Below are positions 32,302-42,803 of a DNA stretch of 64,000 bases, piece after piece (positions within the stretch are counted from its first letter, which is position 1; every line of letters begins with the position of its first letter). Source of the DNA: Microthrixaceae bacterium. Its GTDB lineage: Bacteria; Actinomycetota; Acidimicrobiia; Acidimicrobiales; Poriferisodalaceae. A program made the translations under genes and the position numbers. The notes under the pieces were generated by a model. The model was not told the DNA's origin and did no database searches. It saw only the letters and a list, made by a program, of their open reading frames with translations. The DNA is taken from assembly GCA_011523825.1 (NCBI GenBank), contig WTFX01000006.1, positions 1-64,000 on the forward strand, read 5' to 3'.

Positions 32302-33590
32302 CCGATCCGTCGACTCTCGCTGAGATCGAACGGTCGGTATCGGAACGCGCCCGTCACAGCGGCTTGGACCCGCGTGCGCCAGGCGCGGCTCGGGCCGTCA
32401 CCGGTCTCGCCCACGAGGAGATCCGGCGCTGGAATCTCGGCTTCAAGAGCGGCATTCACAACCATGCGATCGACGACGCCGACGTCCTTGCCCACCGGAC
32501 GGTGCGCAACCTGCTCGGATACGGACCGCTCGAAGCGCCGCTGGCCGATGCCGATGTCTGGGAGATCATGGTCAACGCGCCCCATGAGATCTTCGTCAAG
32601 CGCCACCACGGTCCCAGCGGTCAGCACGACGAGTCGTTCCACGATGATGAGCACGTCCGCCGCACCCTGACGAGAATCATCGATGACGCGACGGCATCCC
32701 ATCGCAAGCTGGATCCCAGCGAGGGATTGCAGGATGCGCAGCTCGACAACGGCGCCCGCCTGCACATCGTCCATCCCGACATCGGCCGCGGCGGTCACCT
32801 GATCTTCAACATCCGCAAGTTCACCGGAATCGCCTTCTCGAATCTGAATGACCTGACGGCCGCCGGGACGCTGACCGGTGAGATCGCCGAGTTCCTGCGC
32901 GGTGCCGTGCGCGCTCGGCTGTCGATCCTGTTCGCAGGCGCACCCGGCAGCGGCAAGACGACGCTGCTGGGTTGCTGCGCTGCCGAACTCGACCCGCGCC
33001 TGCGAGTGGTCACCGCCGAGGAGGTGTTCGAACTCGACATCCCGCTGCCCAACGTCGCGGGGATGCAGACCCGGCCGGGCCGGACTGAGCGAGCGCCCGT
33101 GGACCTGCGGCGCCTGGTGTCCGGCTTCCTGAGGATGGCGCCGGACGTGGCCATCGTGGGCGAGGTGCGGGACCGCGAGGCGGTGCCCTTGCTGCTGACG
33201 CTGTCCAGCGGAGTCACCGGCTATGCGACCATCCACGCAGGATCCGCACGCCAGGCGCTCGGCCGGCTGCGGCTCATGTGCCAGCTCGCCCCGGACACGG
33301 GCGAGATGCCTGCGGCGGCGATCAACCAGCTCGTGGCCGAATCGATCGACGTCGTGGTGCACCTGCGGCGCGGTCCCGCTGGTGTGGAGGTCACCGAGAT
33401 CGTCGCAGTAGAAGAACCCGACGGCGACCGCAGCAGCTCGTTCGACACGACGCCGCTCTATGCGCCGAGGGATCATGGCCGGCCCCCTGAGAGAACCTCG
33501 CACGTCTCGGGGCGGGTGACGTCACGGTTCGCCGCTGCCGGAATGGAGATGCCCGCACCCGGTGGGCACGAGGCGGGTGCGCCGGCGTGA
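32298..33590 (+). CDS. cpaF: Tad pilus assembly ATPase CpaF/TadA
   Basis: A type II/IV secretion ATPase of 430 residues that powers Flp pilus assembly. N-terminal domain with GYGPLEAPLADADVWEIMVN, Walker A GAPGSGKTT at about 214, Asp box around VFELDIPLPNVAGMQTR, Walker B VAIVGEVRDREA and the His box TGYATIHAGSA. The last 45 residues are an unconserved tail. Translationally coupled to cpaB (ATGA) and tadB (GTGA). Confidence 0.95.
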   Translation: MTDPSTLAEIERSVSERARHSGLDPRAPGAARAVTGLAHEEIRRWNLGFKSGIHNHAIDDADVLAHRTVRNLLGYGPLEAPLADADVWEIMVNAPHEIFVKRHHGPSGQHDESFHDDEHVRRTLTRIIDDATASHRKLDPSEGLQDAQLDNGARLHIVHPDIGRGGHLIFNIRKFTGIAFSNLNDLTAAGTLTGEIAEFLRGAVRARLSILFAGAPGSGKTTLLGCCAAELDPRLRVVTAEEVFELDIPLPNVAGMQTRPGRTERAPVDLRRLVSGFLRMAPDVAIVGEVRDREAVPLLLTLSSGVTGYATIHAGSARQALGRLRLMCQLAPDTGEMPAAAINQLVAESIDVVVHLRRGPAGVEVTEIVAVEEPDGDRSSSFDTTPLYAPRDHGRPPERTSHVSGRVTSRFAAAGMEMPAPGGHEAGAPA

Positions 33591-34444
33591 CCGCGATTGC
33601 ATTCATCGCGGCCGGCGCTGCGGGCGTGTGGCTGCTGTCCACGCCCGGCGGCGGCCCGGCCACCGGTGCCCCGTGGCCACGCGTATCGGTGCACCGGACA
33701 GCGTCGACGTCGCCCCCGACGTCGGCGACCCTGCTCGGTGGCGTGCTGGCTGGCGCCGCTGCGGGCGTCGCGGGGTGGATCGGTGCCTGGACGCTGTTCG
33801 GCGGCGTGGCAGCACCCACCCTCGTGGCACTGCTCAGCGCAGCGATTCCCCCGTGCGCTGCGACGCAACGGCGCCGTCGCCGCGCGGCCAGCTCGTGGCA
33901 GGCATGGCCGCGATTGCTCGCGGAGATCCGGGTCCTGGTGGCTCATCGGGGTCAGTCGATCCCGGCCGCACTGTTCGCAGCGGGAATGCACGCCCCGCCT
34001 GTCATGCGTCAAGCATTCTCCGAAGCGGCGCGCACGTGGTCGTTGAGCACCGACTTTGAGGCCTCGCTGCGCGTTCTCAAGGCATCGCTTGCGGACCCGA
34101 CCGCAGACGCCGTTTGCGAGACGCTGCTGGCGGCACACCAGATCGGCGGCGTGCGGATCGATGCTCGACTGCGTGCGCTGGCCGAGGCGGCCCAGGCTGA
34201 GGCTGCCGCTCGATCCGACGCCCGTGCCAAGCAGGCCGGCGCCCGGTTCGCACGCAGCTTCGTCGCGTCGGTACCCGCGTTCATGGCCCTAATCGGCCTG
34301 AGCATCGGGCGCGGGCGGCAAGCCTACGAGTCGGGCGACGGGCAACTGCTCGTGGCATTCAGCGTGCTCGCCGTGGCCGGCTGCTGGCTCTGGGCTGGGC
34401 GGATCATGACGATCCCTGCGCGCAAGCGAGTGTTCCTGCAGTGA
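33587..34444 (+). CDS. tadB: Tad inner-membrane platform protein TadB
   Basis: 285 residues with hydrophobic helices at the N-terminus, at about 60-85, and two at the C-terminus (FVASVPAFMALIGLSIG; LLVAFSVLAVAGCWLWAG). The T2SSF-type cytoplasmic domain lies between (PRLLAEIRVLVAHRGQSIPA; LLAAHQIGGVRIDARLRALA). It forms the pilus assembly platform with TadC. The GTG start overlaps the cpaF stop, and its own stop overlaps the tadC start. Confidence 0.87.
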   Translation: MTAIAFIAAGAAGVWLLSTPGGGPATGAPWPRVSVHRTASTSPPTSATLLGGVLAGAAAGVAGWIGAWTLFGGVAAPTLVALLSAAIPPCAATQRRRRRAASSWQAWPRLLAEIRVLVAHRGQSIPAALFAAGMHAPPVMRQAFSEAARTWSLSTDFEASLRVLKASLADPTADAVCETLLAAHQIGGVRIDARLRALAEAAQAEAAARSDARAKQAGARFARSFVASVPAFMALIGLSIGRGRQAYESGDGQLLVAFSVLAVAGCWLWAGRIMTIPARKRVFLQ

Positions 34445-35166
34445 CCGCTGCAACCTCGCACCTGCAGCGCATCGCCATGCTGGCGAATGCCGATGCCGAA
34501 CTCGCTGCCCGGCTGCGCGAAGCCGGCATGGCCCGGTCCCCATTCGAGTTCCGCGTACGGCAGGTCGGCGGGGCAATCGCAGGCCTCGTCGCTTCGGCCA
34601 CAGCGCTAGGTGCCATGGGCGTCAGACCGCTGCTTGCGCTCGCAGGGGCGCTTGGCGTGGCCGCCGCTGTCTACGGCACGTCCGAGTACCGCCTCGGGAG
34701 ATCGACGGCGTTGCGGCGAACGCATATCGCCGAGGAACTGCCGATCGTGGCCGAGCAGATCGGCATGCTGCTCGCAAGCGGTATGTCTTTGAGGGGCGCC
34801 CTGGACACCGCTGCCCGGCGTGGGCACGGCATCTGTGCCGCGGGATTGGAACGCGTCGGCGCCCGCGTCGCCGGTGGCATCACTGTCGAGATGGCACTGG
34901 CCGAATGGGCTGACGAAGCCGGATCGGCCGCAATCCGCAGATTCGTCGGCGTGCTCACCTTGCACGAGGATGCGACCGACGTCGCCGCGCTGGTGTCAGA
35001 CGAGGCTCGCTCGGCGCGCATGGAGGCGCACCGGCGCCTCATCGCCCGCATTGAGCGTCGCAGCGAGCAGGTGTGGATGCCCGTCACCGTCGCAGCGCTT
35101 GTGCCCGGGTGCGTGCTGCTCGCGATCCCATTCAGCGACGCACTCAGCGGGTATGCGGCGCTGTGA
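34441..35166 (+). CDS. tadC: Tad inner-membrane platform protein TadC
   Basis: 241 residues. Two N-terminal helices (about 40-75) precede a T2SSF domain (AEELPIVAEQIGMLLASGMS; LRGALDTAARRGHG), ending in a hydrophobic helix (WMPVTVAALVPGCVLLAIPF). It pairs with TadB in the pilus platform. GTG start in a 4-base overlap with tadB. Confidence 0.85.
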   Translation: MTAATSHLQRIAMLANADAELAARLREAGMARSPFEFRVRQVGGAIAGLVASATALGAMGVRPLLALAGALGVAAAVYGTSEYRLGRSTALRRTHIAEELPIVAEQIGMLLASGMSLRGALDTAARRGHGICAAGLERVGARVAGGITVEMALAEWADEAGSAAIRRFVGVLTLHEDATDVAALVSDEARSARMEAHRRLIARIERRSEQVWMPVTVAALVPGCVLLAIPFSDALSGYAAL

Positions 35167-35189
35167 GTCGGCAATGAAAGGACAATCCC

Positions 35190-35456
35190 ATGTACGACAG
35201 CCTGATGTGCACCACTCCGATAGCGGCTGTGCTCAGCGTGACATGTGCCGCTGCACTCGCCGTTGCGGGGGCCGCTCGGAGGTGCGCCAGACACAGCGAG
35301 CCCAGGCACAACGAGCGAGGCGAGGGAGTGATCTCGGCAGCGATCGCCGTGCTGATCATCGCCTCGCTCGGCGCTCTCATGTGGGTCGGCTTCAAGACGC
35401 TCTGGGAGAACGCCGAGGAAACGACGAACTCTGAGATCGCGAAGATCGGCAAGTGA
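35190..35456 (+). CDS. Flp-type pilin-like protein
   Basis: 88 residues. The C-terminal half looks like an Flp/DUF4244-type pilin: RGEGVISAAIAVLIIASLGA then WVGFKTLWENAEETT, one long helix preceded by a basic, Gly-containing cleavage-like site. Unusually it is preceded by about 45 residues with a separate hydrophobic stretch (AAVLSVTCAAALAVAG) and a basic segment. It may be a two-part leader, or the start may lie further downstream. Between tadC and the pseudopilin genes; its stop overlaps the next start as GTGA. Confidence 0.75.
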   Translation: MYDSLMCTTPIAAVLSVTCAAALAVAGAARRCARHSEPRHNERGEGVISAAIAVLIIASLGALMWVGFKTLWENAEETTNSEIAKIGK

Positions 35457-35863
35457 ACCGGCTGCATGCGAGCCCGTGCCGCGATGAGCGCGGCGCGGGC
35501 CTGGTCGCCTTGCCGTGGGCCGTCTTGGCGTACTTGACGTTCCTCACGCTGGCGGTCCAGGCTGCCGTGTACTTCTACAGCACCTCGGTTCTCACGGCGG
35601 TGGGCCACGATGCAACGCGCCGAGCAGCGTTCGGCGGTGGCAGCCCAGCGGCAATCGCCGATGCCGAGCGATGGCTGCGCTCGAGCATCGGTCCTGCAGT
35701 GGACATCGAGAGGCTCCGTTGGAGCACCACCGGCGAGACCGTGGCGCTGGAGCTGGCAGCGAGGCCGCCCACGGTGCTCATCGATGCCTCTGCGCTGATC
35801 GGCCTGCAGCACATCGAGCGCCGGTTCGAGGTGCGGCGCGAGCTGGCCCGATTCGCTGGTTGA
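35453..35863 (+). CDS. TadE-like pseudopilin
   Basis: 136 residues. N-terminal prepilin-like segment DERGAGLVALPWAVLAYLTF with a single membrane helix, followed by a soluble domain with no strong motif. The size and position match the minor pilins of actinobacterial Tad loci. Processing would need a TadV/CpaA peptidase, which is not encoded in this window. Confidence 0.78.
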   Translation: MNRLHASPCRDERGAGLVALPWAVLAYLTFLTLAVQAAVYFYSTSVLTAVGHDATRRAAFGGGSPAAIADAERWLRSSIGPAVDIERLRWSTTGETVALELAARPPTVLIDASALIGLQHIERRFEVRRELARFAG

Positions 35864-35865
35864 CC

Positions 35866-36330
35866 ATGAGGCAGTTCGTCATGAAACGCACACGGCGTGA
35901 CGCTGCCGGCGTCGTCGGGGCCGAGGTGCTGCCGTTCATCGTGCTCGTATTCGTCGGGGGCACGCTGATGTTCGCCCAGGCAGTCGCAGCGCTGGACGCC
36001 AAGATCACCGCAGTCGCCGGTGCCCGGGAGGCAGCGCGGACATTCGTCGAGCATCGCGGGCCTCGCTCCGGCGATGCCGCTGACGCAGCGGTTGCCGCCG
36101 GCACGCGGGCAATGTCCGGCTATCGGCTGAGCGGTGAGGCATCGGTGCTGCCGGTCGGCGCTGCCCGGTTGCGCCGCTGCGAGCAGGTGACGTTCGAGGC
36201 CACTCGGGAGGTCCCCCGCTTGGCTCTGCTCGGCGGCGGATGGTCGCCCGTGACGGTTGCCGCTCGCGCCAGCGAGATCGTCGATCCCTTCCGGCACGGC
36301 CTCAGCGGGCGAGCGCCCTGTGGGCAGTGA
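35866..36330 (+). CDS. Second TadE/TadF-like pseudopilin
   Basis: 154 residues from the ATG three bases after the previous stop. One N-terminal helix (GAEVLPFIVLVFVGGTLMFAQ) with an upstream basic leader, then a soluble domain with ITAVAGAREAARTFVEHRG, the helix-plus-AREA pattern of TadE-like proteins. Its end overlaps the next gene by 11 bases. Confidence 0.75.
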   Translation: MRQFVMKRTRRDAAGVVGAEVLPFIVLVFVGGTLMFAQAVAALDAKITAVAGAREAARTFVEHRGPRSGDAADAAVAAGTRAMSGYRLSGEASVLPVGAARLRRCEQVTFEATREVPRLALLGGGWSPVTVAARASEIVDPFRHGLSGRAPCGQ

Positions 36331-36763
36331 TCGCGGCTCGGCACTGCTGCTCGTGCCGGCCGGTGTGCTGATCGTGGCGCTGCTGGCAAGCATCGCCATC
36401 GACAGCACGGCTGCGTTCCTGGCGCAGCGCGAAGCACAAGCAGCAGCGTCCTCGCTCGCGAACGACCTCGTCTCGCTGGGCCTCGACGAATCCTCGCTTC
36501 GTCATCACGGGTCCTACCGCCTCTCCCCTTCCCGGCTCCGGCGGTTGGGTCCGTGGAGTCTGCAGACGACGCAGGAGCGGTTGTCGGCGGTGTTCGAGCC
36601 CGGATCCGTATCGGTGGCAGTCAGCGCGGTGGGCCCGGCAGCCGTGCGCGTGTCGGTGCAGGGTTCGGCACGGCGGGTCATCGGCTTGATCGGGAACGTC
36701 AACGGGCGAGCGAGCAGGCCGGTCGCCGCAGAGGCGATCGGGCGTGTCCAACTGTCGGGTTGA
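36320..36763 (+). CDS. Tad locus membrane protein, TadG/Rv3654c-like
   Basis: 147 residues from GTG. It starts with DRGSALLLVPAGVLIVALLA, a class III prepilin-like or single-helix anchor, and continues with an AQREAQAAASSLANDLVSLG helix and a beta-rich domain. This is the last gene of the pilus operon, as for helicase/secretory-neighbour proteins in other actinobacterial Tad loci. The assignment rests on position and topology. Confidence 0.7.
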   Translation: MGSDRGSALLLVPAGVLIVALLASIAIDSTAAFLAQREAQAAASSLANDLVSLGLDESSLRHHGSYRLSPSRLRRLGPWSLQTTQERLSAVFEPGSVSVAVSAVGPAAVRVSVQGSARRVIGLIGNVNGRASRPVAAEAIGRVQLSG

Positions 36764-36812
36764 CCGCATGGGCGGCTTCCTGGGCCACGGCTTCGCCTGC
36801 CGGCTCAGCCTC

Positions 36813-37904
36813 CTACTGCTCGGAAGGAAGGCCGAGGCGCACGGCCACCTCGTTGGCCAGGAGTCGCCCTCGCGCGGTCAGCTTGAGGCGGCCCCCGGCG
36901 GCAGGTTCCAGCAAATGCTCCACGTCGTCGGGCAGCGCATCGGCGGGGACACCGACCGACGTGCGCAGCGCAAGCTGCAAGGCCTCCACACGGCGCTCGT
37001 CAGGTTCCAACTCCTCGCTTCCTGCCATGGGTGAGGTGCCGGCCGAGATCGCTGCGATGAACCGCTCAGGTGTGCGAACGCTCCAGAAGCGGCGCCCACC
37101 GCGATGGCTGTGCGCGGCACAGCCGATGCCTGCGTAGGAGCCCTGCTGCCAATACAGCAGGTTGTGTCGGCATTGCGCACCGGGCCGAGCCCAGTTGGAG
37201 ATCTCGTAGATCTCGTAACCCACCCGGGAGAGCAGTTCGTCGGCGATCAGGTACTTGTCAGCCATCTCGTCGTCATCTGGACGTCGTGACGGGTCATCGC
37301 CGAGCGGCGTTCCGGGCTCGGGCGTCAGGCCGTACACGCTCAGGTGGTCGGGTCCCAGATCGATGGCCTCGACCAGCGTGCGCTGCCAGTCGGCCAACGA
37401 TTCAGTCGGCGTGCCGTAGATCAGGTCGAGGTTGAGCTGGCCGATGCCGGCACGCCGGACAGCGTCGACCGATGCCGTCACCATCTGCGGATCATGGCGA
37501 CGGCCCAGCACGTCGAGCACATGGGGAACCGCGGACTGCACGCCGAGGCTGATGCGGTTCACGCCCAAGGCCCGGTATGCCTGCATCTGTTCCGGTGTAA
37601 CCAAGTCTGGATTGCACTCCACCGTGATCTCGGCGCCCCGCGCCAAGGGCAGCTCCGCCAGCACATCGCCGAGCAACGAGGGCGGCACCAGGTTCGGCGT
37701 ACCGCCGCCGAAGAACACCGATGTCACCGGCGGCATGCCGCCCGCCAATTCCCGAGCCTGGCGGCGGCAGCTCGCCATGTAGTCGCCGATGAGGTGGTTG
37801 CGATCGGTCCAGGTCGCGAACGCGCAGTAGTCGCAGCGGTGCGTGCAGAACGGGATATGGCAATAGACGCCGAAGGCGGGCGATGCGCAGTCGAGCACGG
37901 TCAC
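36813..37904 (-). CDS. hemW: Radical SAM protein HemW (haem chaperone, coproporphyrinogen oxidase-like)
   Basis: 363 residues. The radical-SAM motif is CHIPFCTHRCDYCAFA (CxxxCxxC plus an extra Cys), followed by FFGGGTPNLVPP, VECNPD, GVNRISLGVQS and LDLIYGTP. The C-terminal HemW domain includes EISNWARPGAQCRHNLLYW. It is a haem-binding chaperone rather than true HemN; the two are hard to separate by sequence alone. GTG start coupled to the upstream regulator by a GTGA overlap. Confidence 0.92.
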   Translation of the reverse strand: MTVLDCASPAFGVYCHIPFCTHRCDYCAFATWTDRNHLIGDYMASCRRQARELAGGMPPVTSVFFGGGTPNLVPPSLLGDVLAELPLARGAEITVECNPDLVTPEQMQAYRALGVNRISLGVQSAVPHVLDVLGRRHDPQMVTASVDAVRRAGIGQLNLDLIYGTPTESLADWQRTLVEAIDLGPDHLSVYGLTPEPGTPLGDDPSRRPDDDEMADKYLIADELLSRVGYEIYEISNWARPGAQCRHNLLYWQQGSYAGIGCAAHSHRGGRRFWSVRTPERFIAAISAGTSPMAGSEELEPDERRVEALQLALRTSVGVPADALPDDVEHLLEPAAGGRLKLTARGRLLANEVAVRLGLPSEQ

Positions 37905-38191
37905 AGCACTGAATCGGGCGGGTAGCGCTGCGATGTCCCGGGAACCTGGCCGCTGTCCCGATCGCCACCAGGCAGCAGCTCGGCAGGCGCCACGCCGTAG
38001 AGCTGTGCCAAGCGCAGCAGCCGGTTCACCGCCAACCCCCGCTCGCCGCGCTCATAGGCGCCCAGCACCGACGTCCGGAACTCGCCGTCGGAGGCCGCCT
38101 CGACCTGCGCCAGCGTCATGCGCCGCCGTTTGCGCACTGCCCGCAGCCGCTCCCCCACCAGCGCGTCAATGTGCCGGCGGTCGACGGGCAT
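37901..38191 (-). CDS. BldD-like XRE-family regulator
   Basis: 96 residues. The HTH spans about 8-70: LVGERLRAVRKRRRMTLAQV then EFRTSVLGAYERGERGLAV and RLLRLAQLYGVAPAELLP, the pattern of actinobacterial BldD-type N-terminal domains. A short disordered tail replaces the BldD C-terminal domain. The ATG begins one base after the dnaJ stop, so it belongs to the hrcA-dnaJ transcription unit. Targets unknown. Confidence 0.9.
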   Translation of the reverse strand: MPVDRRHIDALVGERLRAVRKRRRMTLAQVEAASDGEFRTSVLGAYERGERGLAVNRLLRLAQLYGVAPAELLPGGDRDSGQVPGTSQRYPPDSVL

Positions 38192-38192
38192 G

Positions 38193-39389
38193 TCAGCCCT
38201 TGCTGCGACGTGTGCGACGTTGCCGGGTTTCCGTGCTGCCCCGCCGCTCAGCCCGAGCCCCGACACGTGCTCGTTCACGATCGTGCGACTCGGCCGGCAC
38301 GGACCGATCGACAACGATCCCGTCCACCTGTTCGCCACGCTCACTGGCGACGTCTCTCAGCTTGGCCGCCTCCGATTTCGAGAGCTTTTTCGGGATGTCC
38401 ACCCGCACCACCACATGCAGGTCGCCGCGCCCGCGCCCGTTGGCGCGCGGCACGCCCAGCCCGTTCAAGCGGATGGTGTCGTTCGGCTGGGTGCCGGCCT
38501 TCACCGCCAGATCCCGCGGCCCGTCCAGCGTCTCGAACGTCACCGTTGCTCCCAGGGCAGCCTGCAGCATCGTCACCGGCAGCTCGGCCACCAGGCTGTC
38601 GCCCTGCCGCACGAACGCGTCAGATTCGGCGACTCGCAGGTGCACGTACAGATCGCCAGCGGGACCGCCGCGGGGCCCCACCGATCCGCGGCCGCTCAAG
38701 CGAAGCGTGGCGCCCGAGTCGACACCGGGCGGCACCCGCACGACCAGCGACACATGCTCAGCCCGGCGGCCTTCGCCCCGGCAGGATCTGCACGGGTCGG
38801 CAATCTCCTCGCCAATCCCGCGGCACCGGCCGCACGGCGCCGTGGTGACCATCTGGCCCAACAGGCTCTGGCGCACCTGGCGCACCTGCCCCACGCCCTC
38901 GCAGACACCGCACACCGTCGGCGACGTGCCCTCGGCGGCTCCCGAACCGCCGCAATCGTCACATGACACCAGCGTCCGCACGTCGATCGGCCGGTCGACG
39001 CCGAATACCGCTTCTGCGAATTCCAGATCGACAACCGTCTCGTGATCGTCGCCACGCGGCGGGCCTGACGGACCGCGGGATCGGCCCCCACCGAAGGGGT
39101 TCCCCCCGAAGAACGACTCGAAGATGTCACTGAGGTCGAAGTCGAAAGCCGGGCCGCCCATGCCGCCCCGCAGGCCCTCATGCCCGAAGCGGTCATACCG
39201 GGCCCGCGCTTGCGGGTCGGAGAGCACGGCATACGCCTCGCTGATCTCTTTGAAGCGGGCCTCGGCCTGCGCGTCGCCCGGGTTCGCATCAGGGTGGTGT
39301 TCACGGGCCTTTTGTCGGTACGCGCGCTTGAGCTCGCCCTCGCTGGCATCGCGGCCTACGTCGAGCAACTCGTAGTAGTCGGCAGGCAT
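38193..39389 (-). CDS. dnaJ: Chaperone DnaJ (type I J-protein)
   Basis: 398 residues. J-domain with the HPD motif (KAREHHPDANPGD), a short Gly/Phe-rich linker (FFGGNPFGGG), a zinc domain with four CxxCxGxG repeats (CDDCGGSG, CGVCEGVG, CGRCRGIG, CRSCRGEG), two substrate-binding domains, and a basic Arg-rich tail. It stimulates DnaK. Follows hrcA by 11 bases. Confidence 0.97.
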   Translation of the reverse strand: MPADYYELLDVGRDASEGELKRAYRQKAREHHPDANPGDAQAEARFKEISEAYAVLSDPQARARYDRFGHEGLRGGMGGPAFDFDLSDIFESFFGGNPFGGGRSRGPSGPPRGDDHETVVDLEFAEAVFGVDRPIDVRTLVSCDDCGGSGAAEGTSPTVCGVCEGVGQVRQVRQSLLGQMVTTAPCGRCRGIGEEIADPCRSCRGEGRRAEHVSLVVRVPPGVDSGATLRLSGRGSVGPRGGPAGDLYVHLRVAESDAFVRQGDSLVAELPVTMLQAALGATVTFETLDGPRDLAVKAGTQPNDTIRLNGLGVPRANGRGRGDLHVVVRVDIPKKLSKSEAAKLRDVASERGEQVDGIVVDRSVPAESHDRERARVGARAERRGSTETRQRRTRRSKG

Positions 39390-39400
39390 CCGTGGCAGGT

Positions 39401-40456
39401 CTACTGCGGGATCGATGGCGCGACGTCCGCCGCCCCATGCGCGCTGTCGCCGTCTCCGAGCGAGGCCGACAGCCGCCGGCTCACCGTATGCACTGCTGCC
39501 AGCGCCTTCGAGTAGTCCATCCGGGTCGGGCCCAGCAATCCCACGCTGCCGACCGTGCGACCGTCGACCTCATAGGGCGCGACCACCACCGAGCAGTCTG
39601 CCAGCGGCTTCATGCCTGTCTCGGACCCGATGGCCACGCTGAGGCCGCGGTCGACGAGGCTGCGCAGCAGCGTCACCACCATCAGCTGCTCTTCCAGCAC
39701 CGACAGCACCGAACGGAGCGACGACACTGCTTCGAACTGCTCGGTGATCTTGGACGTGCCGCCCACGTAGAGCTCGCCGGGATGCGATTGGTCGTCGGCC
39801 AGCGCGGCCAGCGCTGCCGCCACCAGCGCATCTGTCGCCGCATCGCCGGTCTCGGGGACTGCCGGAGGCTGCGACCGGGTGCGCCCCACCAGCGCTTCGG
39901 CCAAGATCGCGGAGGCCGCCCCCGCGGCCGGACCCTGGGCCGCGTCGGCCAGTTCCCGGTTGTCGTACACGTCGACGTAGGTGCGCTCCACGACGCCCGA
40001 CGACATCACCAGCACCACCAGCAGCCGGCCGCCGCCGAGGTCCACCAGCTGGGCCGACCGGATGCTGTCGCGGTCGTGGCGGGGCGCGACCACCATCGCC
40101 GCGTACTCGGTCAGGTCCGACAGCAGCCGGCTGGTGTCGGCGAGCAGTTCCTCGATCTGCCCCTGGGCATGGGCGAAGAACGCCCGTACCTGCCGGACCT
40201 CGGTGTTGTCGAGGGATCCCGGCCCGAGACCGTCCACGAAGTGCCGGTAGCCCGCCTCGGTCGGCACCCGACCGGCGCTGGTGTGCGGCTGCATCAGGTA
40301 GCCGCCCGCCTCGAGCGCCGCGAGATCATTGCGAACAGTCGCGGGCGATACATCAAGGCGGGTCATCTCGAGCACCGCGGCCGATCCGACCGGCTGCGCG
40401 CTGTCGATGAAGTTCTCGACCACCGCCTGCAGCACTGTGGCTCTGCGCTCGTCCAT
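39401..40456 (-). CDS. hrcA: Heat-inducible repressor HrcA
   Basis: 351 residues. The winged HTH is N-terminal (LDVSPATVRNDLAALEAGG, TSAGRVPTEAGYRHFVD), followed by the GAF-like dimerisation core and insert (PLADCSVVVAPYEVDGRTVG). It represses chaperone genes through CIRCE elements, but no full CIRCE was found upstream here. GGAGG four bases before the ATG fixes the start. Confidence 0.95.
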   Translation of the reverse strand: MDERRATVLQAVVENFIDSAQPVGSAAVLEMTRLDVSPATVRNDLAALEAGGYLMQPHTSAGRVPTEAGYRHFVDGLGPGSLDNTEVRQVRAFFAHAQGQIEELLADTSRLLSDLTEYAAMVVAPRHDRDSIRSAQLVDLGGGRLLVVLVMSSGVVERTYVDVYDNRELADAAQGPAAGAASAILAEALVGRTRSQPPAVPETGDAATDALVAAALAALADDQSHPGELYVGGTSKITEQFEAVSSLRSVLSVLEEQLMVVTLLRSLVDRGLSVAIGSETGMKPLADCSVVVAPYEVDGRTVGSVGLLGPTRMDYSKALAAVHTVSRRLSASLGDGDSAHGAADVAPSIPQ

Positions 40457-40527
40457 CACTCCTCCGCAGGCCGCACCCGCAATAACCCGATGCTACCGAT
40501 GCCCCTCCTGCCCAACAGGGGGAGCAC

Positions 40528-42354
<1,827 letters not shown>

Positions 42355-42408
42355 CGCAGGCCGCACGGTACCCTGCGGGGTCGGTTTCGAGACGGAGAGC
42401 ATGCCTTC

Positions 42409-42666
42409 GTGGCCAACATCAAGAGCCAGATCAAGCGCAATCGTCAGAACGAGGCGCGACGGGTGCGCAACCGCGCTGTGCGCTCAGAACTGCGTACGCG
42501 CGAGAAGGCGGTGATCGCAGCCGCCGAGGCGGGCGAACCCACCGACGAGCTCATCCGTCTGGCTCAGAAGCGGCTCGACAAGGCTGCCGCCAAGGGTGTC
42601 ATCCACCGGAATGAGGCCGGCCGGCGCAAGTCGCGCCTCATCACTCGCTCGGTATCCAGAGGCTGA
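42409..42666 (+). CDS. rpsT: 30S ribosomal protein S20
   Basis: 85 residues with a GTG start, the usual size. The basic N-terminal helix ([20 protein letters not shown]) and the helical hairpin ([38 protein letters not shown]) are typical. It binds 16S rRNA in the body of the small subunit. GGAG lies 12 bases upstream. Divergent from lepA, the usual arrangement. Confidence 0.96.
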   Translation: MANIKSQIKRNRQNEARRVRNRAVRSELRTREKAVIAAAEAGEPTDELIRLAQKRLDKAAAKGVIHRNEAGRRKSRLITRSVSRG

Positions 42667-42673
42667 GCCCCGG

Positions 42674-42786
42674 GCCCGAGCGGCCCGCGAGCGCAGCGAG
42701 CTAGAGCGGGAAGCACAGGGCGAAGCCGTGGCCCGAGCGGCCCGTGAGCCCCATCACATGAAGACTGGGAACAAGAGCGGGAAGCA
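42674..42786. repeat. Short direct repeats downstream of rpsT
   Basis: GCCCGAGCGGCCCG occurs at 42674 and 42731 (57 bp apart), and AGAGCGGGAAGCA at 42703 and 42774 (71 bp apart). No gene is seen in 42667-42803. The repeats fall in the 3' flank of rpsT, like those after reco, lexA and the LLM gene. Confidence 0.7.
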
Positions 42787-42803
42787 AGCGGCTGAGCCGG
42801 CAG

